A stretch of DNA of 64,000 nt from Dokdonella fugitiva (lineage in GTDB: Bacteria; Pseudomonadota; Gammaproteobacteria; Xanthomonadales; Rhodanobacteraceae). The stretch is taken from contig NZ_SLWQ01000006.1 in NCBI RefSeq assembly GCF_004342425.1, positions 124,001-188,000 on the forward strand. Reading direction: 5' to 3'. The notes beneath the pieces were generated by a model. The model did not search any database. It was not told the DNA's origin and worked only from the letters and a program-made list of their open reading frames with translations. Position numbers and translations under genes: made by a program. Shown here piece after piece: positions 1 through 7,737 of this stretch. How positions within the stretch are numbered: the stretch's first letter is position 1; the number at the start of each line of letters is the position of its first letter.

Positions 1-1
1 C

Positions 2-127
2 TTCGACGACGCCGCGATCCTCGAGCTGCTCGTCAACGTCGTGCTGAACATCTACACGAACTATACGAACCACCTCGCGCGCACGGATATCGATTTCCCC
101 GCCGCGCCGGCGCAGCGCGCCGCCTGA
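2..127 (+). CDS. Carboxymuconolactone decarboxylase family protein, C-terminal end
   Basis: Only the last 41 residues are in the window; the gene starts upstream. The tail contains ILELLVNVVLNIYTNYTNH followed by IDFP. This is the usual C-terminal signature of AhpD/carboxymuconolactone decarboxylase-like proteins, in which the LNIYTNYxNH helix closes the fold. Members are small alpha-helical proteins with a CxxC redox pair or decarboxylase activity, but the catalytic region lies outside the window, so enzymatic status cannot be judged. The stop codon is followed by a strong hairpin at 135-158. A second, complete member of this superfamily is encoded at 52007-52462. Confidence 0.75.
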   Translation, partial: FDDAAILELLVNVVLNIYTNYTNHLARTDIDFPAAPAQRAA

Positions 128-134
128 AAACGAT

Positions 135-158
135 CGGCCCCCGCTCGGGCGGGGGCCG
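135..158. terminator. Hairpin between convergent genes
   Basis: CGGCCCCC and GGGGGCCG form an 8-bp GC stem around an 8-base loop. It lies 8 bases after one stop codon and 24 bases from the stop of ybiI on the other strand. There is no clear T-tract, so it could serve as a bidirectional terminator or simply stabilise transcript ends. Confidence 0.6.
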
Positions 159-181
159 GTCGATCGATCCGGAATGCGGGT

Positions 182-448
182 TCAGCGCAGCTGGCTGTCC
201 TTGCTGCCGCGCCGGTTGTACCCACTCTGCACGGACTGTTCGCGGTCGTGGGCCTCCTGGCAGGAGACGCACAGGCGGACGCCGGGAACGGCCTTGCGCC
301 GCGCCTCCGGGATTGCCGCCTCGCATTCTTCGCAGTACGTCAGCGACGGACCACGCTGGAGACGGCTGCGCGCGCGCTTGACCGCATCCTCGACGGTCGC
401 GTCGATCTGGTCCTGCACTGCACCATCGCCGGCCCAACCGGTGGCCAT
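182..448 (-). CDS. ybiI: DksA/TraR C4-type zinc finger protein YbiI
   Basis: The protein has 88 residues, the same length as E. coli YbiI, and runs colinearly with it. It starts MATGWAGDGAVQDQID, carries CEECEAAIPEARR and then PGVRLCVSCQ as the four-cysteine zinc finger (about residues 39-63), and ends GYNRRGSKDSQLR, which is almost diagnostic for the family. Related DksA/TraR proteins act at the RNA polymerase secondary channel. YbiI lacks the long coiled coil of DksA and its own role is not settled. It appears monocistronic, convergent with the partial gene at the window start. Confidence 0.93.
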   Translation of the reverse strand: MATGWAGDGAVQDQIDATVEDAVKRARSRLQRGPSLTYCEECEAAIPEARRKAVPGVRLCVSCQEAHDREQSVQSGYNRRGSKDSQLR

Positions 449-733
449 CGCTGTTCCTCCTCACCATTCGATTCCAGCTCCGGCCGCGACTGCGGCGAAC
501 GATGGATCGATGTTCACACCCTACGACATGGTGGCACCCGGCGGCAAAAAAACCCCGCAGTCCCGGCGTCTCACGACGAGCGGATGCTGCGGGTAGTGGT
601 GCCCGTGCGGAAGGGATGCGACGGGCACGCGGAGCATCGGCCGGTCCCGTCTCATTTCATGAGAGCGGTGGCGCCCCCAACCGGGCCGCTCGCCCCGGCG
701 TACCCGCGCCTCATGCCGCCGATATCGGCTTGC

Positions 734-2635
734 ATGCGCGGCCGGCTGGCCGCACGTTGCGCAAGTCCGCACCGGATCACGAGAAATCCGGATCGCGTCA
801 GGAATCCGTCATGCTTCGCCGCGGCGTCTCCTGTTGCAATCGCGGCCCCGTACCCCGACGAGACCACCGATGCGACGTCCCGAAACGCCCCGTCCGCGCC
901 CGCGTCCCGCGCAGGCTCTCCGCTTGCACTCGCGCTCGCGCTCGCCTTCGGCCCGAACCTGGCCGCGACGGCCACGCCGAAACTCGACCAGCGGCCGGTC
1001 GCGATGTCGCCGGCTCCGTTCAACACCGGCTTCGCGATGGGCGGTCAGAAGGCCGTGCTGCACCGGCAGCTCGCGCATCGGGGCCTGCTGCCCGCCGCCG
1101 CACCGGCGCGACCTGCCGCCACGGTGACCGTCACGAACTGCGACGACGCGGGCGCGGGCTCTCTGCGCGAAGCATTCACGAACGCGGTGTCGGGCGACAC
1201 GATCGACCTGACCGCGCTCGGCTGCAGCACGATTTCGCTGACCAGCGGTTCGCTCACGACGAGCGCCGACGATCTCGCCATACGCGGCCCGGGCGCGAAG
1301 CAGCTCACGATCGACGGCAACGACACGACGCGGCTGATCGCGCACACGGGCTACGGCCTGCTCGACATCGACGGCGTGGCCTTGCGCAACGGCCGCTATG
1401 ACTACACCGGCCCGGTCCTGTACGCCGGCCTCGCCGCGGGCGCCTGCGTGCTGTCCTCGGGCAGCATCACCTTGACCAATTCCACCGTCGAACACTGCAG
1501 CGCGAGCGGCACCAGCGTGTCCGGCGCGGCGATCGACGCGCTCGGTCGCCTCATCCTCACCGACAGTATGGTCAGCGGCGTCGACGCGAGCGCGCATTCC
1601 GACGAGATCTCGGCGACGATCTACGGCGGCGCGGTCTACGCGGCTGCGTCGTACATCACGCGCTCGACGATCAGCAACGCGACGGTCTCCGCGACCGCCT
1701 CGACGGCGTTCAGCGGCACCTTCGGCGGCGGCGTTTTCTCGATCTACGGCATCGTGCTCACGGACAGCCGCGTGAGTGGCGTGTCGGTCGATGTCGCCGC
1801 CGGCAAGATCGCCTACGCCAAGGGCGGCGGCATCGGTTCGCCGCAGACGGTGATCATGTCGGGCAGCAGCGTCGAGGACAACCACGTGCGCGGCACGCCC
1901 GGTGTCGGCGCGAGCGGCGCCTACACCTACATCAGTGCGATCGGCGGCGGCGGCGTGTACATCGCCTCGATCCCGCGCGGCTTTCCGCCGGAGTCGACGA
2001 TCACCGGCTCGACCATCAGCGGCAACACGGCGACCTGCGACGGCCCGCTCGGCGATTACACGGTCGGCGGCGGTGGTGGCCTCGGCAGCTGGTCGCCGCG
2101 CCCCGTCGTTATCACCAATTCGACGATCTCGGGAAATTCGGCGGCGACGATGGGCGGCGGCCTCTATGCGCGGCACCGCGGCGCATTCGCGCTGTCGAAT
2201 GCGACCGTCACGGACAACACCGCGCCGACCGGTGGCGGCATCGCCGACCAGGGCGACGAATCGGTCTACGACCTGTCGCTCGTGAGCAGCATCATCGCCG
2301 GCAACCACGCGACCGATGCCACGTCATTCGAGATCACGACCCTGCATGCGATCAGCGGCAGCGTGAACCTGCTCGGCAACGCGAACGTCGCCGTGCCCGC
2401 CGACACCCTCGGTGGCGACCCGCTGCTCGCACCGCTCGCCTACAACGGCGGCCCGACCCGCACGCACGCCCTGCTCGCGGGCAGCCCGGCAATCGACGCA
2501 GGCAGCAATCCCGCGGCGCTCGAACACGACCAGCGCGGGGCAACCTTCCTGCGCACATCCGGAACAGGTACCGACATAGGCGCGTTCGAACTGCAGCCGA
2601 TGCCCGACGAGCTGTTCGCCGACGGGTTCGACTGA
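734..2635 (+). CDS. Secreted right-handed beta-helix protein with C-terminal FADGFD tag
   Basis: The mature part shows tandem beta-helix turns rich in ITNSTISGN, GGGLYARH and STISGNTAT units. The region near the end (YNGGPTRTHALLAGSPAIDAG) is typical of 'choice-of-anchor Q'/polymorphic outer-membrane-like proteins, and an LREAFTNA segment sits at the start of the helix. The chain ends ELFADGFD, a tail shared with other secreted proteins here. The start is uncertain. In frame, the nearest ATG is at 734, but the N-terminus it gives is not a good signal peptide. An ATG at 870 in another frame gives MRRPETPRPRPR. The main frame then supplies the hydrophobic run LALALALAF, so a one-base frameshift inside the signal peptide (real or a sequencing error) is plausible. 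The stretch 449-733 upstream shows no gene. The role is probably cell-surface or extracellular; the substrate is unknown. Confidence 0.75.
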   Translation: MRGRLAARCASPHRITRNPDRVRNPSCFAAASPVAIAAPYPDETTDATSRNAPSAPASRAGSPLALALALAFGPNLAATATPKLDQRPVAMSPAPFNTGFAMGGQKAVLHRQLAHRGLLPAAAPARPAATVTVTNCDDAGAGSLREAFTNAVSGDTIDLTALGCSTISLTSGSLTTSADDLAIRGPGAKQLTIDGNDTTRLIAHTGYGLLDIDGVALRNGRYDYTGPVLYAGLAAGACVLSSGSITLTNSTVEHCSASGTSVSGAAIDALGRLILTDSMVSGVDASAHSDEISATIYGGAVYAAASYITRSTISNATVSATASTAFSGTFGGGVFSIYGIVLTDSRVSGVSVDVAAGKIAYAKGGGIGSPQTVIMSGSSVEDNHVRGTPGVGASGAYTYISAIGGGGVYIASIPRGFPPESTITGSTISGNTATCDGPLGDYTVGGGGGLGSWSPRPVVITNSTISGNSAATMGGGLYARHRGAFALSNATVTDNTAPTGGGIADQGDESVYDLSLVSSIIAGNHATDATSFEITTLHAISGSVNLLGNANVAVPADTLGGDPLLAPLAYNGGPTRTHALLAGSPAIDAGSNPAALEHDQRGATFLRTSGTGTDIGAFELQPMPDELFADGFD

Positions 2636-2710
2636 GCGCCGAAGAACAGGCAGGCCCCGCCGGCTCCCTCTCTCCCCCGCCGGCATCCCCAGTACGGGCC
2701 TGTTTGCACT

Positions 2711-2752
2711 CCTCCCGCGGGGTTGCCTCCCTCACCCCGCGGGAGGAGATTT
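2711..2752. terminator. Strong hairpin between convergent genes
   Basis: CCTCCCGCGGGG and CCCCGCGGGAGG pair perfectly over 12 bp around a 12-base loop, followed by AGATTTTC. It sits between the beta-helix gene on the plus strand and the nuclease-like gene on the minus strand, so it probably ends both transcripts. Confidence 0.75.
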
Positions 2753-2802
2753 TCCCGAATCGCTCGCCGTGGTGTCGCGCAACCGGGCCTGCATGCCCGA
2801 CG

Positions 2803-4044
2803 TCAGCGTGCGCGCCGGCTCGCGTCGGAAGCGATGTTCGCAACCTCGCCCGGTGACGCACACGCGCCCGAGATGATCGCGTCGCCGGCCTTGCGCGAGG
2901 TCGCCTCCTGCAGGTCGACGATGATCGACGAGGTGTCACCGAGCGGTTCGATCGCGGCGCAGACCGTCGCGATCATCTCCCCCGACCCGGCGCGACCGCG
3001 CGCGACGACGACGACGAGGTCGTTGTCGTCGAGCCAGAACGCCTCCTGCACGCCGCCCAGCGGCCGCACCGCCGCCCGCGCCGCTTCGCGGTCGAGGCGG
3101 CGCGTCGCCGTGGGCGCGATCGGGTCGGCCTTGACCGGAGCGCGCGCGCCCGCTTCGACGCGCCTAGCCGGCGGCGCGGCGCCCGCGAGCGAATACGGAT
3201 CGACCAACGGCAGCGCCGCGCGCGAGCGACGGTCGTCGGGCAAGGGCGGGATCCGCGCGCCGCGCGTCGCGGTCAGGCGCGGCCCGGGGCGCACCATCGC
3301 GTTGAGCGAATGCACCACGCCCGCGCAGACGACGACGCAGGCGGCGAGCGTGAGTGCAGGCACCAGGAGCCCGCGACGCGGCATCGGTCGCGAGCGCGAA
3401 CCGGCGCTGAGCGTGAGCTGCGGGTGTGCATACATTGGCGGCGGACTGTCGCGTGCCGCGGATTCGAGGGCGGTCGCATCGATCATCGTGCGCAGCCGTT
3501 CGCCGTCGACGAGTTCGACCTGCCCGATGCGCGCGGCCGCGTCGATCGCGGCGGCGGTGAATTCCCCGGTCGTGACGTAGACCGCGCCGGTGGCCGCCTC
3601 GTTGACCATGACCGCGTGCAGCTCGCGTACTTCGTGCTGCGGCACCTGGAACGCCCGCCAGCGCTTGCACTGCACGATCACGTAGGCATCGTCGCGGCGC
3701 AGCTCGAGGTCGAACCCGCGGTCGTAACGCTGGCCGGTGAAGTCCGCGCCGACTTCCTCGACCTGCCAGCCGCAACTGCGATAGTGGTCGGCGAGGAGCG
3801 CCTCGAAGCGCGCAGGATCGATGCGCGCGAGCGCCTCGTCCCACGGTGTATGGCTGGCCTTCAAGGTCACCGAGCGCCTCCTGCTCCCCCGTTCCTGCGC
3901 TCGCCCGCGGCGCAGCCGCGTGCGCCGCCGCGGACGGCGTCGTCGGAGGCTGGAAGCAACAACGGGGCCAATCAGGGCCGCGATCGCGATCCAAGTGAAT
4001 TCATGAAGTTCGCCGGCATCGCTCGACGGAGGCTCAACTTGCAA
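2803..4044 (-). CDS. Membrane-anchored Mrr/PD-(D/E)XK restriction endonuclease-like protein
   Basis: A hydrophobic helix near the start (FTWIAIAALIGPVVASS) is followed by an arginine-rich stop. Next comes a domain with DHYRSCGWQVEEVGADFTG, YDRGFDLELRRD, VIVQCKRW and VTTGEFTAAA. These are the hallmarks of the Mrr/type IV restriction endonuclease fold, in which Asp of RGFDLEL and Gln-x-Lys of VQCKRW supply the active site. A second membrane helix (LLVPALTLAACVVVCAGV) and a C-terminal domain of unknown type follow. The TTG at 4044 is chosen because it keeps the first membrane helix; a GTG at 3870 would remove it, so the start is weak. Membrane-tethered nucleases of this build are common stand-alone genes in Proteobacteria. 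No methylase is nearby. Function is probably DNA cleavage in defence or repair, but this is not shown. Confidence 0.7.
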   Translation of the reverse strand: MQVEPPSSDAGELHEFTWIAIAALIGPVVASSLRRRRPRRRTRLRRGRAQERGSRRRSVTLKASHTPWDEALARIDPARFEALLADHYRSCGWQVEEVGADFTGQRYDRGFDLELRRDDAYVIVQCKRWRAFQVPQHEVRELHAVMVNEAATGAVYVTTGEFTAAAIDAAARIGQVELVDGERLRTMIDATALESAARDSPPPMYAHPQLTLSAGSRSRPMPRRGLLVPALTLAACVVVCAGVVHSLNAMVRPGPRLTATRGARIPPLPDDRRSRAALPLVDPYSLAGAAPPARRVEAGARAPVKADPIAPTATRRLDREAARAAVRPLGGVQEAFWLDDNDLVVVVARGRAGSGEMIATVCAAIEPLGDTSSIIVDLQEATSRKAGDAIISGACASPGEVANIASDASRRAR

Positions 4045-4196
4045 CCGTCGACCATCGTCATTTTGTGACGGATTGCAACGTGCCGACGCAACGCACGGAA
4101 TCGTGCGGGGGTGGCCTGGGCGGCGCGACGCCCGTGGCCCGTGCGGACGCCATCCTGCGTGGACAGGCGCAACACGTTCGAACGGGATCCACCGCC

Positions 4197-6560
4197 ATGC
4201 GCTCGCCCGGAACTCCACTGCCGCCTCGATCGGCGAGCCTGCCGTGGGCGTGGCTCGTGATCGCACTCTGCGCAGGCCCCGGCGCGCCCGGCGCCCACGC
4301 CACCAGCTACGCGCTGCGCCAGGAGCTCAGCGCGATCGCGTCGGGCGAAGGTTCGCCGGGCGATGCCTTCGGCTACTCGGTGGCGATCGACGGCGACATC
4401 GCGGTCGTCGCCGACTTCGGCATCGCGACCCGCCCCGGCAAGGTTCGCACCTACGTGCGCTCGAACGGCACCTGGATGCGCGAGGCCGGGCACGACCTCG
4501 ACCTCTACGGCGACTCGAGCGCGATGCTCGCGCTGCGCGACGGCACCCTCGCGGTGAGCTCGTTCGACTCGACCACGAACCGGAGCTACGTGTACGTCTA
4601 TGAGCATACGCCCGCCGCGTGGGAGACCCTCTCGGGCTATTCCACGACGGCCGCCTACTACGACCGGATCGCCACGTCCGGATACATCGTCGTCGTCGGC
4701 GAGCCGGACTACGACGGCGGCGCCGGGCAGAACCAGGGGCGTGTGCGCGTGTTGCGCGACACGGGCAACGGCTGGTCGTCGGCTTTCCTGCTGCCGACGA
4801 CGCCACAGGCCGGCGCGCGTTTCGGCGAGTCGGTGGCGATCGTCGCCGGCGCGGTCGTCGTCGGCGCACCGCGGGAGACCGTCGGGCCGTACGTGGAGGC
4901 CGGCGCGGCCTACGTCTACGAACTCACGATCGACACCTGGAACGAAGCCGCGCGCCTCGTGCAGAGCTCAGGCGACCTCACTGCCAACCATTTCGGCAGT
5001 GCGGTCGCGATCAGTGGCGCCGACGTGACCACGCCGGATCGCCTGCTCGTGAGTTCGCCGTCGAACGCAGGCACGGGCCGCAGCGGGCGCGTGCACAGCT
5101 ACACGCGCACGAACGGCACCTGGACCGCGCGCACGGTGCTGCAGGCGCCTTCGCCGTCGGCGACGGACGGCTGGGGCTGCGCGCTCGCGCTCGACGGCAA
5201 CTGGGCCGCGATCGGCCAGTGCAGCAGCAATGCACAAGCCACCGGCGGCGGCGCTATCGAGGCGGTGCGCTTCTCGAGCGGCTTCACCAGCGTCGTCGCC
5301 ACGTACCTCGCTACCGATCCGCTCGGCGCGGCGAACGAATACCTGGGCTACCGCATCGACGTCGATCGCACGGGTCCGACCTTCATCGTCGGCAATCCGG
5401 CCGCGGCGATGTACGGCAATCCCTCGCAGGGCGTCGTGCTGTCCGGGACCGTGGCCAATGACACGTTCACGTTGACGCGCGCACTCGACCTCGGCCAGGG
5501 CCTCGGCGGTGCGCGCGCGAGCACGATCGCCAGCGACGGTGACACCCTGCTCATCGGCGCGCCGCAGGAGGACATCGGCCTGCAGCAGGAACGCGGGGCG
5601 GTGTACGCCTACCGCCGCGTCGGCGGCCAGTACGTGTTCGAGTCGCGCATCCTCGCGCCTGACGGCATGGCCGGCGACTACTTCGGTTCGCGCATCGCGT
5701 TGCAGGGCGACGTCGCGCTGGTCAGCGCGATCGGGCGCACGCAGGGCGCCGTCGACGCCGCGGGCGCGGTGTACGCCTTCCACCGCGAGGGCACGACGTG
5801 GTCGCTCGAACGGCAATTCCTGCCGGTCGCGCCGCAGTACGAGGAAGAGTTCGGGGAAGGCATCGCTTTCGACGCCGGCACCGCGATGATCAGCAACCGC
5901 CACGACAGCACGTTCGTGCATGTGCGCTCCGAAACGGGCACCTGGACGGCGGTGCAGACGATCGACCACGTCGGCTGGCCGGTGCGCCTGCACGGCGACA
6001 CCGCGATGCTCGCCTACTTCGGCGCGAACGACAGCGCCGGCGAGATCGGCGTCTACGCGCGCAGCGCCGGCACCTGGCAACTGCAGGACACGTTGCAGGG
6101 GTCGCTGCCGGGCCAGGGCCTCGGCATCGACGCGAGCCTGCACGGTGACTGGTTCGCCGCCGCGAGCAACGATGTGGCGACGCCGGTGCAACTGTATCGC
6201 CGCACGCAGAACGGCTGGCTGCCCGAGGCCAGCCTGTTGCCGGATGACGCGACGCCCGACACCTGGTGCTGGCACGTGGCGATGGCCGCGCAGACACTCG
6301 CGATCGGTTGCAGCGCGCCCGGCAACGCCGGAGCGGTCTACCTGTTCCAGAAGCAGGCCGGACTCTGGACCCAGCAGCAGAAGCTCGAACTGCCCGATCC
6401 GCGCGGCGGCGACGCGTTCGGCTTCAGCCTCGATTTCCGTTCCGACGGCACGCTGTTCGCGGGCTCGCCGGGGCGCGATCTCGCGTTCACCGACCAGGGC
6501 GCGGTCTACGTCTGGTCCGAGGAACGCCTGTTCGCGGATGGCTTCGAGGCCGCGCACTGA
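4197..6560 (+). CDS. Secreted FG-GAP repeat beta-propeller protein with C-terminal FADGFE tag
   Basis: The 787-residue product begins with a classical signal peptide (MRSPGTPLPPRSASLPWAWL, cleavage near GAHA-TSY). It then repeats a unit of the type FGYSVAIDGDIAVVADFG, FGESVAIVAGAVVVGAP and FGSRIALQGDVALVSA. This is the FG-GAP pattern of integrin-alpha-like propellers, here at least eight times, with inter-blade phrases such as GAVYAYR and GAVYAFHRE. The last blade runs into ERLFADGFEAAH at the C-terminus. Such proteins are extracellular or surface exposed and often bind calcium or ligands, though no EF-like DxDxDG loop is obvious here. It is divergent from the nuclease-like gene, with about 150 bases between them. 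The biological role is unknown. Confidence 0.85.
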   Translation: MRSPGTPLPPRSASLPWAWLVIALCAGPGAPGAHATSYALRQELSAIASGEGSPGDAFGYSVAIDGDIAVVADFGIATRPGKVRTYVRSNGTWMREAGHDLDLYGDSSAMLALRDGTLAVSSFDSTTNRSYVYVYEHTPAAWETLSGYSTTAAYYDRIATSGYIVVVGEPDYDGGAGQNQGRVRVLRDTGNGWSSAFLLPTTPQAGARFGESVAIVAGAVVVGAPRETVGPYVEAGAAYVYELTIDTWNEAARLVQSSGDLTANHFGSAVAISGADVTTPDRLLVSSPSNAGTGRSGRVHSYTRTNGTWTARTVLQAPSPSATDGWGCALALDGNWAAIGQCSSNAQATGGGAIEAVRFSSGFTSVVATYLATDPLGAANEYLGYRIDVDRTGPTFIVGNPAAAMYGNPSQGVVLSGTVANDTFTLTRALDLGQGLGGARASTIASDGDTLLIGAPQEDIGLQQERGAVYAYRRVGGQYVFESRILAPDGMAGDYFGSRIALQGDVALVSAIGRTQGAVDAAGAVYAFHREGTTWSLERQFLPVAPQYEEEFGEGIAFDAGTAMISNRHDSTFVHVRSETGTWTAVQTIDHVGWPVRLHGDTAMLAYFGANDSAGEIGVYARSAGTWQLQDTLQGSLPGQGLGIDASLHGDWFAAASNDVATPVQLYRRTQNGWLPEASLLPDDATPDTWCWHVAMAAQTLAIGCSAPGNAGAVYLFQKQAGLWTQQQKLELPDPRGGDAFGFSLDFRSDGTLFAGSPGRDLAFTDQGAVYVWSEERLFADGFEAAH

Positions 6561-6790
6561 TGGACGGCCGGATGGCCGGTTTCGTCCGGGATTGACAAAG
6601 CTTGGCGTCTCTGGGCGGGGTTCTGCCCGCGCTCGCGCGGCATTCGACAGTGCCCTGCGGGGCGGCAAAGCCGCGCCACGCTTGGCTGAACGGGGCCCCG
6701 GCACGGGATCGGCCATACGGCGCCGTTTCTGGCACGTTAAATGCTTGTCAACCCGTGTCACCCTGACGATGGCGTGGAGGCATGTACATC

Positions 6791-7102
6791 ATGAACATTC
6801 TTCGTCCAGCGGCCTGCTCGGCAATCCTGGCCCTCGCGGTGGCTTCCTCTTCCGCGTTCGCCGCCCGAGGCGACAGCTGCACCGCTCGCGTCGCGGGCCC
6901 GCAAGGCCAGTCCGGCGCGACGATCGGCAAGCTCGATGCCGACGGCAAGTGCGTGGTCAAGTCCGAAACCAAGAGCTCGGGCAGCGCCAGCGGTCTCGAA
7001 GCAAGCGCCCAGTGCAAGGATCTTTCCTTCAGCTACTCCAAGAAGCGCGAAGGCGCGTGCGCCAAGCACGGCGGCGTGCTGGAGTGGCTCGCACAAGGCT
7101 GA
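6791..7102 (+). CDS. Small secreted DUF3761 protein
   Basis: The 103-residue product has a signal peptide (MNILRPAACSAILALAVASS, cleavage after AFA). A mature domain then ends QCKDLSFSYSKKREGACAKH followed by GGVLEWL. This matches the DUF3761 pattern of a Cys, a Ser-rich beta strand, a second Cys, HGGV and WL. The GGAGG at 6776-6780 lies only one base before an upstream ATG at 6782 but ten bases before the ATG at 6791, so the latter start is preferred. Three to four cysteines suggest a disulfide-stabilised periplasmic or extracellular protein. Function is unknown. A strong terminator follows. Confidence 0.8.
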   Translation: MNILRPAACSAILALAVASSSAFAARGDSCTARVAGPQGQSGATIGKLDADGKCVVKSETKSSGSASGLEASAQCKDLSFSYSKKREGACAKHGGVLEWLAQG

Positions 7103-7151
7103 TCACGAGGACGCGCGGTACGCCGCCCGTCCCTGCCCCGGTACCATCGCG

Positions 7152-7187
7152 CGACCCCGCTCCACAGGAGCGGGGTCGTTGCGTTTT
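7152..7187 (+). terminator. Rho-independent terminator
   Basis: CGACCCCGCTCC and GGAGCGGGGTCG form a 12-bp stem with a 3-base loop (7152-7178), followed by TTGCGTTTT. It closes the DUF3761 gene and separates it from the YCII/sigma unit. Confidence 0.85.
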
Positions 7188-7389
7188 CCGGCCTTCGCAT
7201 CCGGCCGCGCCGCCGCCCGCGCCATGCTCGGACGCTCGTCGCGCGGATCCCGACATGGTCGTGACCCTCCTCCCCGCGTTCCCCCGCGGCTGCGTGCGGC
7301 GACCGATCCGTTCGGCCGATGTCCGAATGCGGCCCGCCCGATCGACATCGTAACGGCGGCACCTCGCCGTCGATCACAGGAAACCCACC

Positions 7390-7737
7390 ATGCAGTACCT
7401 GCTCATGCTCTACGCAAGCGAAGGCGGCTGGAACCAGCTGAGCCCGGCCGAACAGCAGGCCGGCATCGCCGCCTATACGGCCTACACCGAGGCGCTGGCG
7501 AAAGCCGGCGCACTGGTCGGCGCGAACCGGCTGCAGGATTCGGACACCGCCACCACCGTGCGCCTCGTCGACGGCAAACCGGTCGTGCAGGACGGCCCGT
7601 ACGCCGAGGCGCGCGAACAGATCGGCGGCTACTACCTCATCGAGGCACCCGACCTCGACGCCGCACTCGCCTGGGCCGCGCGCTGCCCCGGCGCGAGCCA
7701 TGGCACGATCGAAGTGCGACCCGTGTGGCACAAGTAG
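7390..7737 (+). CDS. YCII-related (DGPF) family protein
   Basis: The 115-residue product begins MQYLLMLYASEGGW and contains VQDGPYAEAREQIGGYYLIE, the DGPF-type signature of the YCII superfamily, a dimeric alpha-beta barrel fold. A clear AGGA precedes the ATG. Its end overlaps the start of the sigma factor gene by 13 bases, so the two are translationally coupled. ECF42-type sigma factors are known to be encoded beside DGPF proteins, and these may be their targets or modulators. The exact biochemical activity is not known for this subgroup. Confidence 0.9.
   Translation: MQYLLMLYASEGGWNQLSPAEQQAGIAAYTAYTEALAKAGALVGANRLQDSDTATTVRLVDGKPVVQDGPYAEAREQIGGYYLIEAPDLDAALAWAARCPGASHGTIEVRPVWHK

Noticed and set aside
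809..2308. 499-residue open frame antisense to the beta-helix gene
   Set aside because: Arg/Ala/Asp-rich low-complexity product typical of antisense frames at high GC; no ribosome-binding site or recognisable motif.
6592..6597. TTGACA as a -35 box for the DUF3761 gene
   Set aside because: No matching -10 sequence 16-18 bases downstream; the region there is GC-rich.
4968..6761. 597-residue frame antisense to the FG-GAP gene
   Set aside because: Composition mirrors the real gene on the opposite strand; no domain and no start signal.
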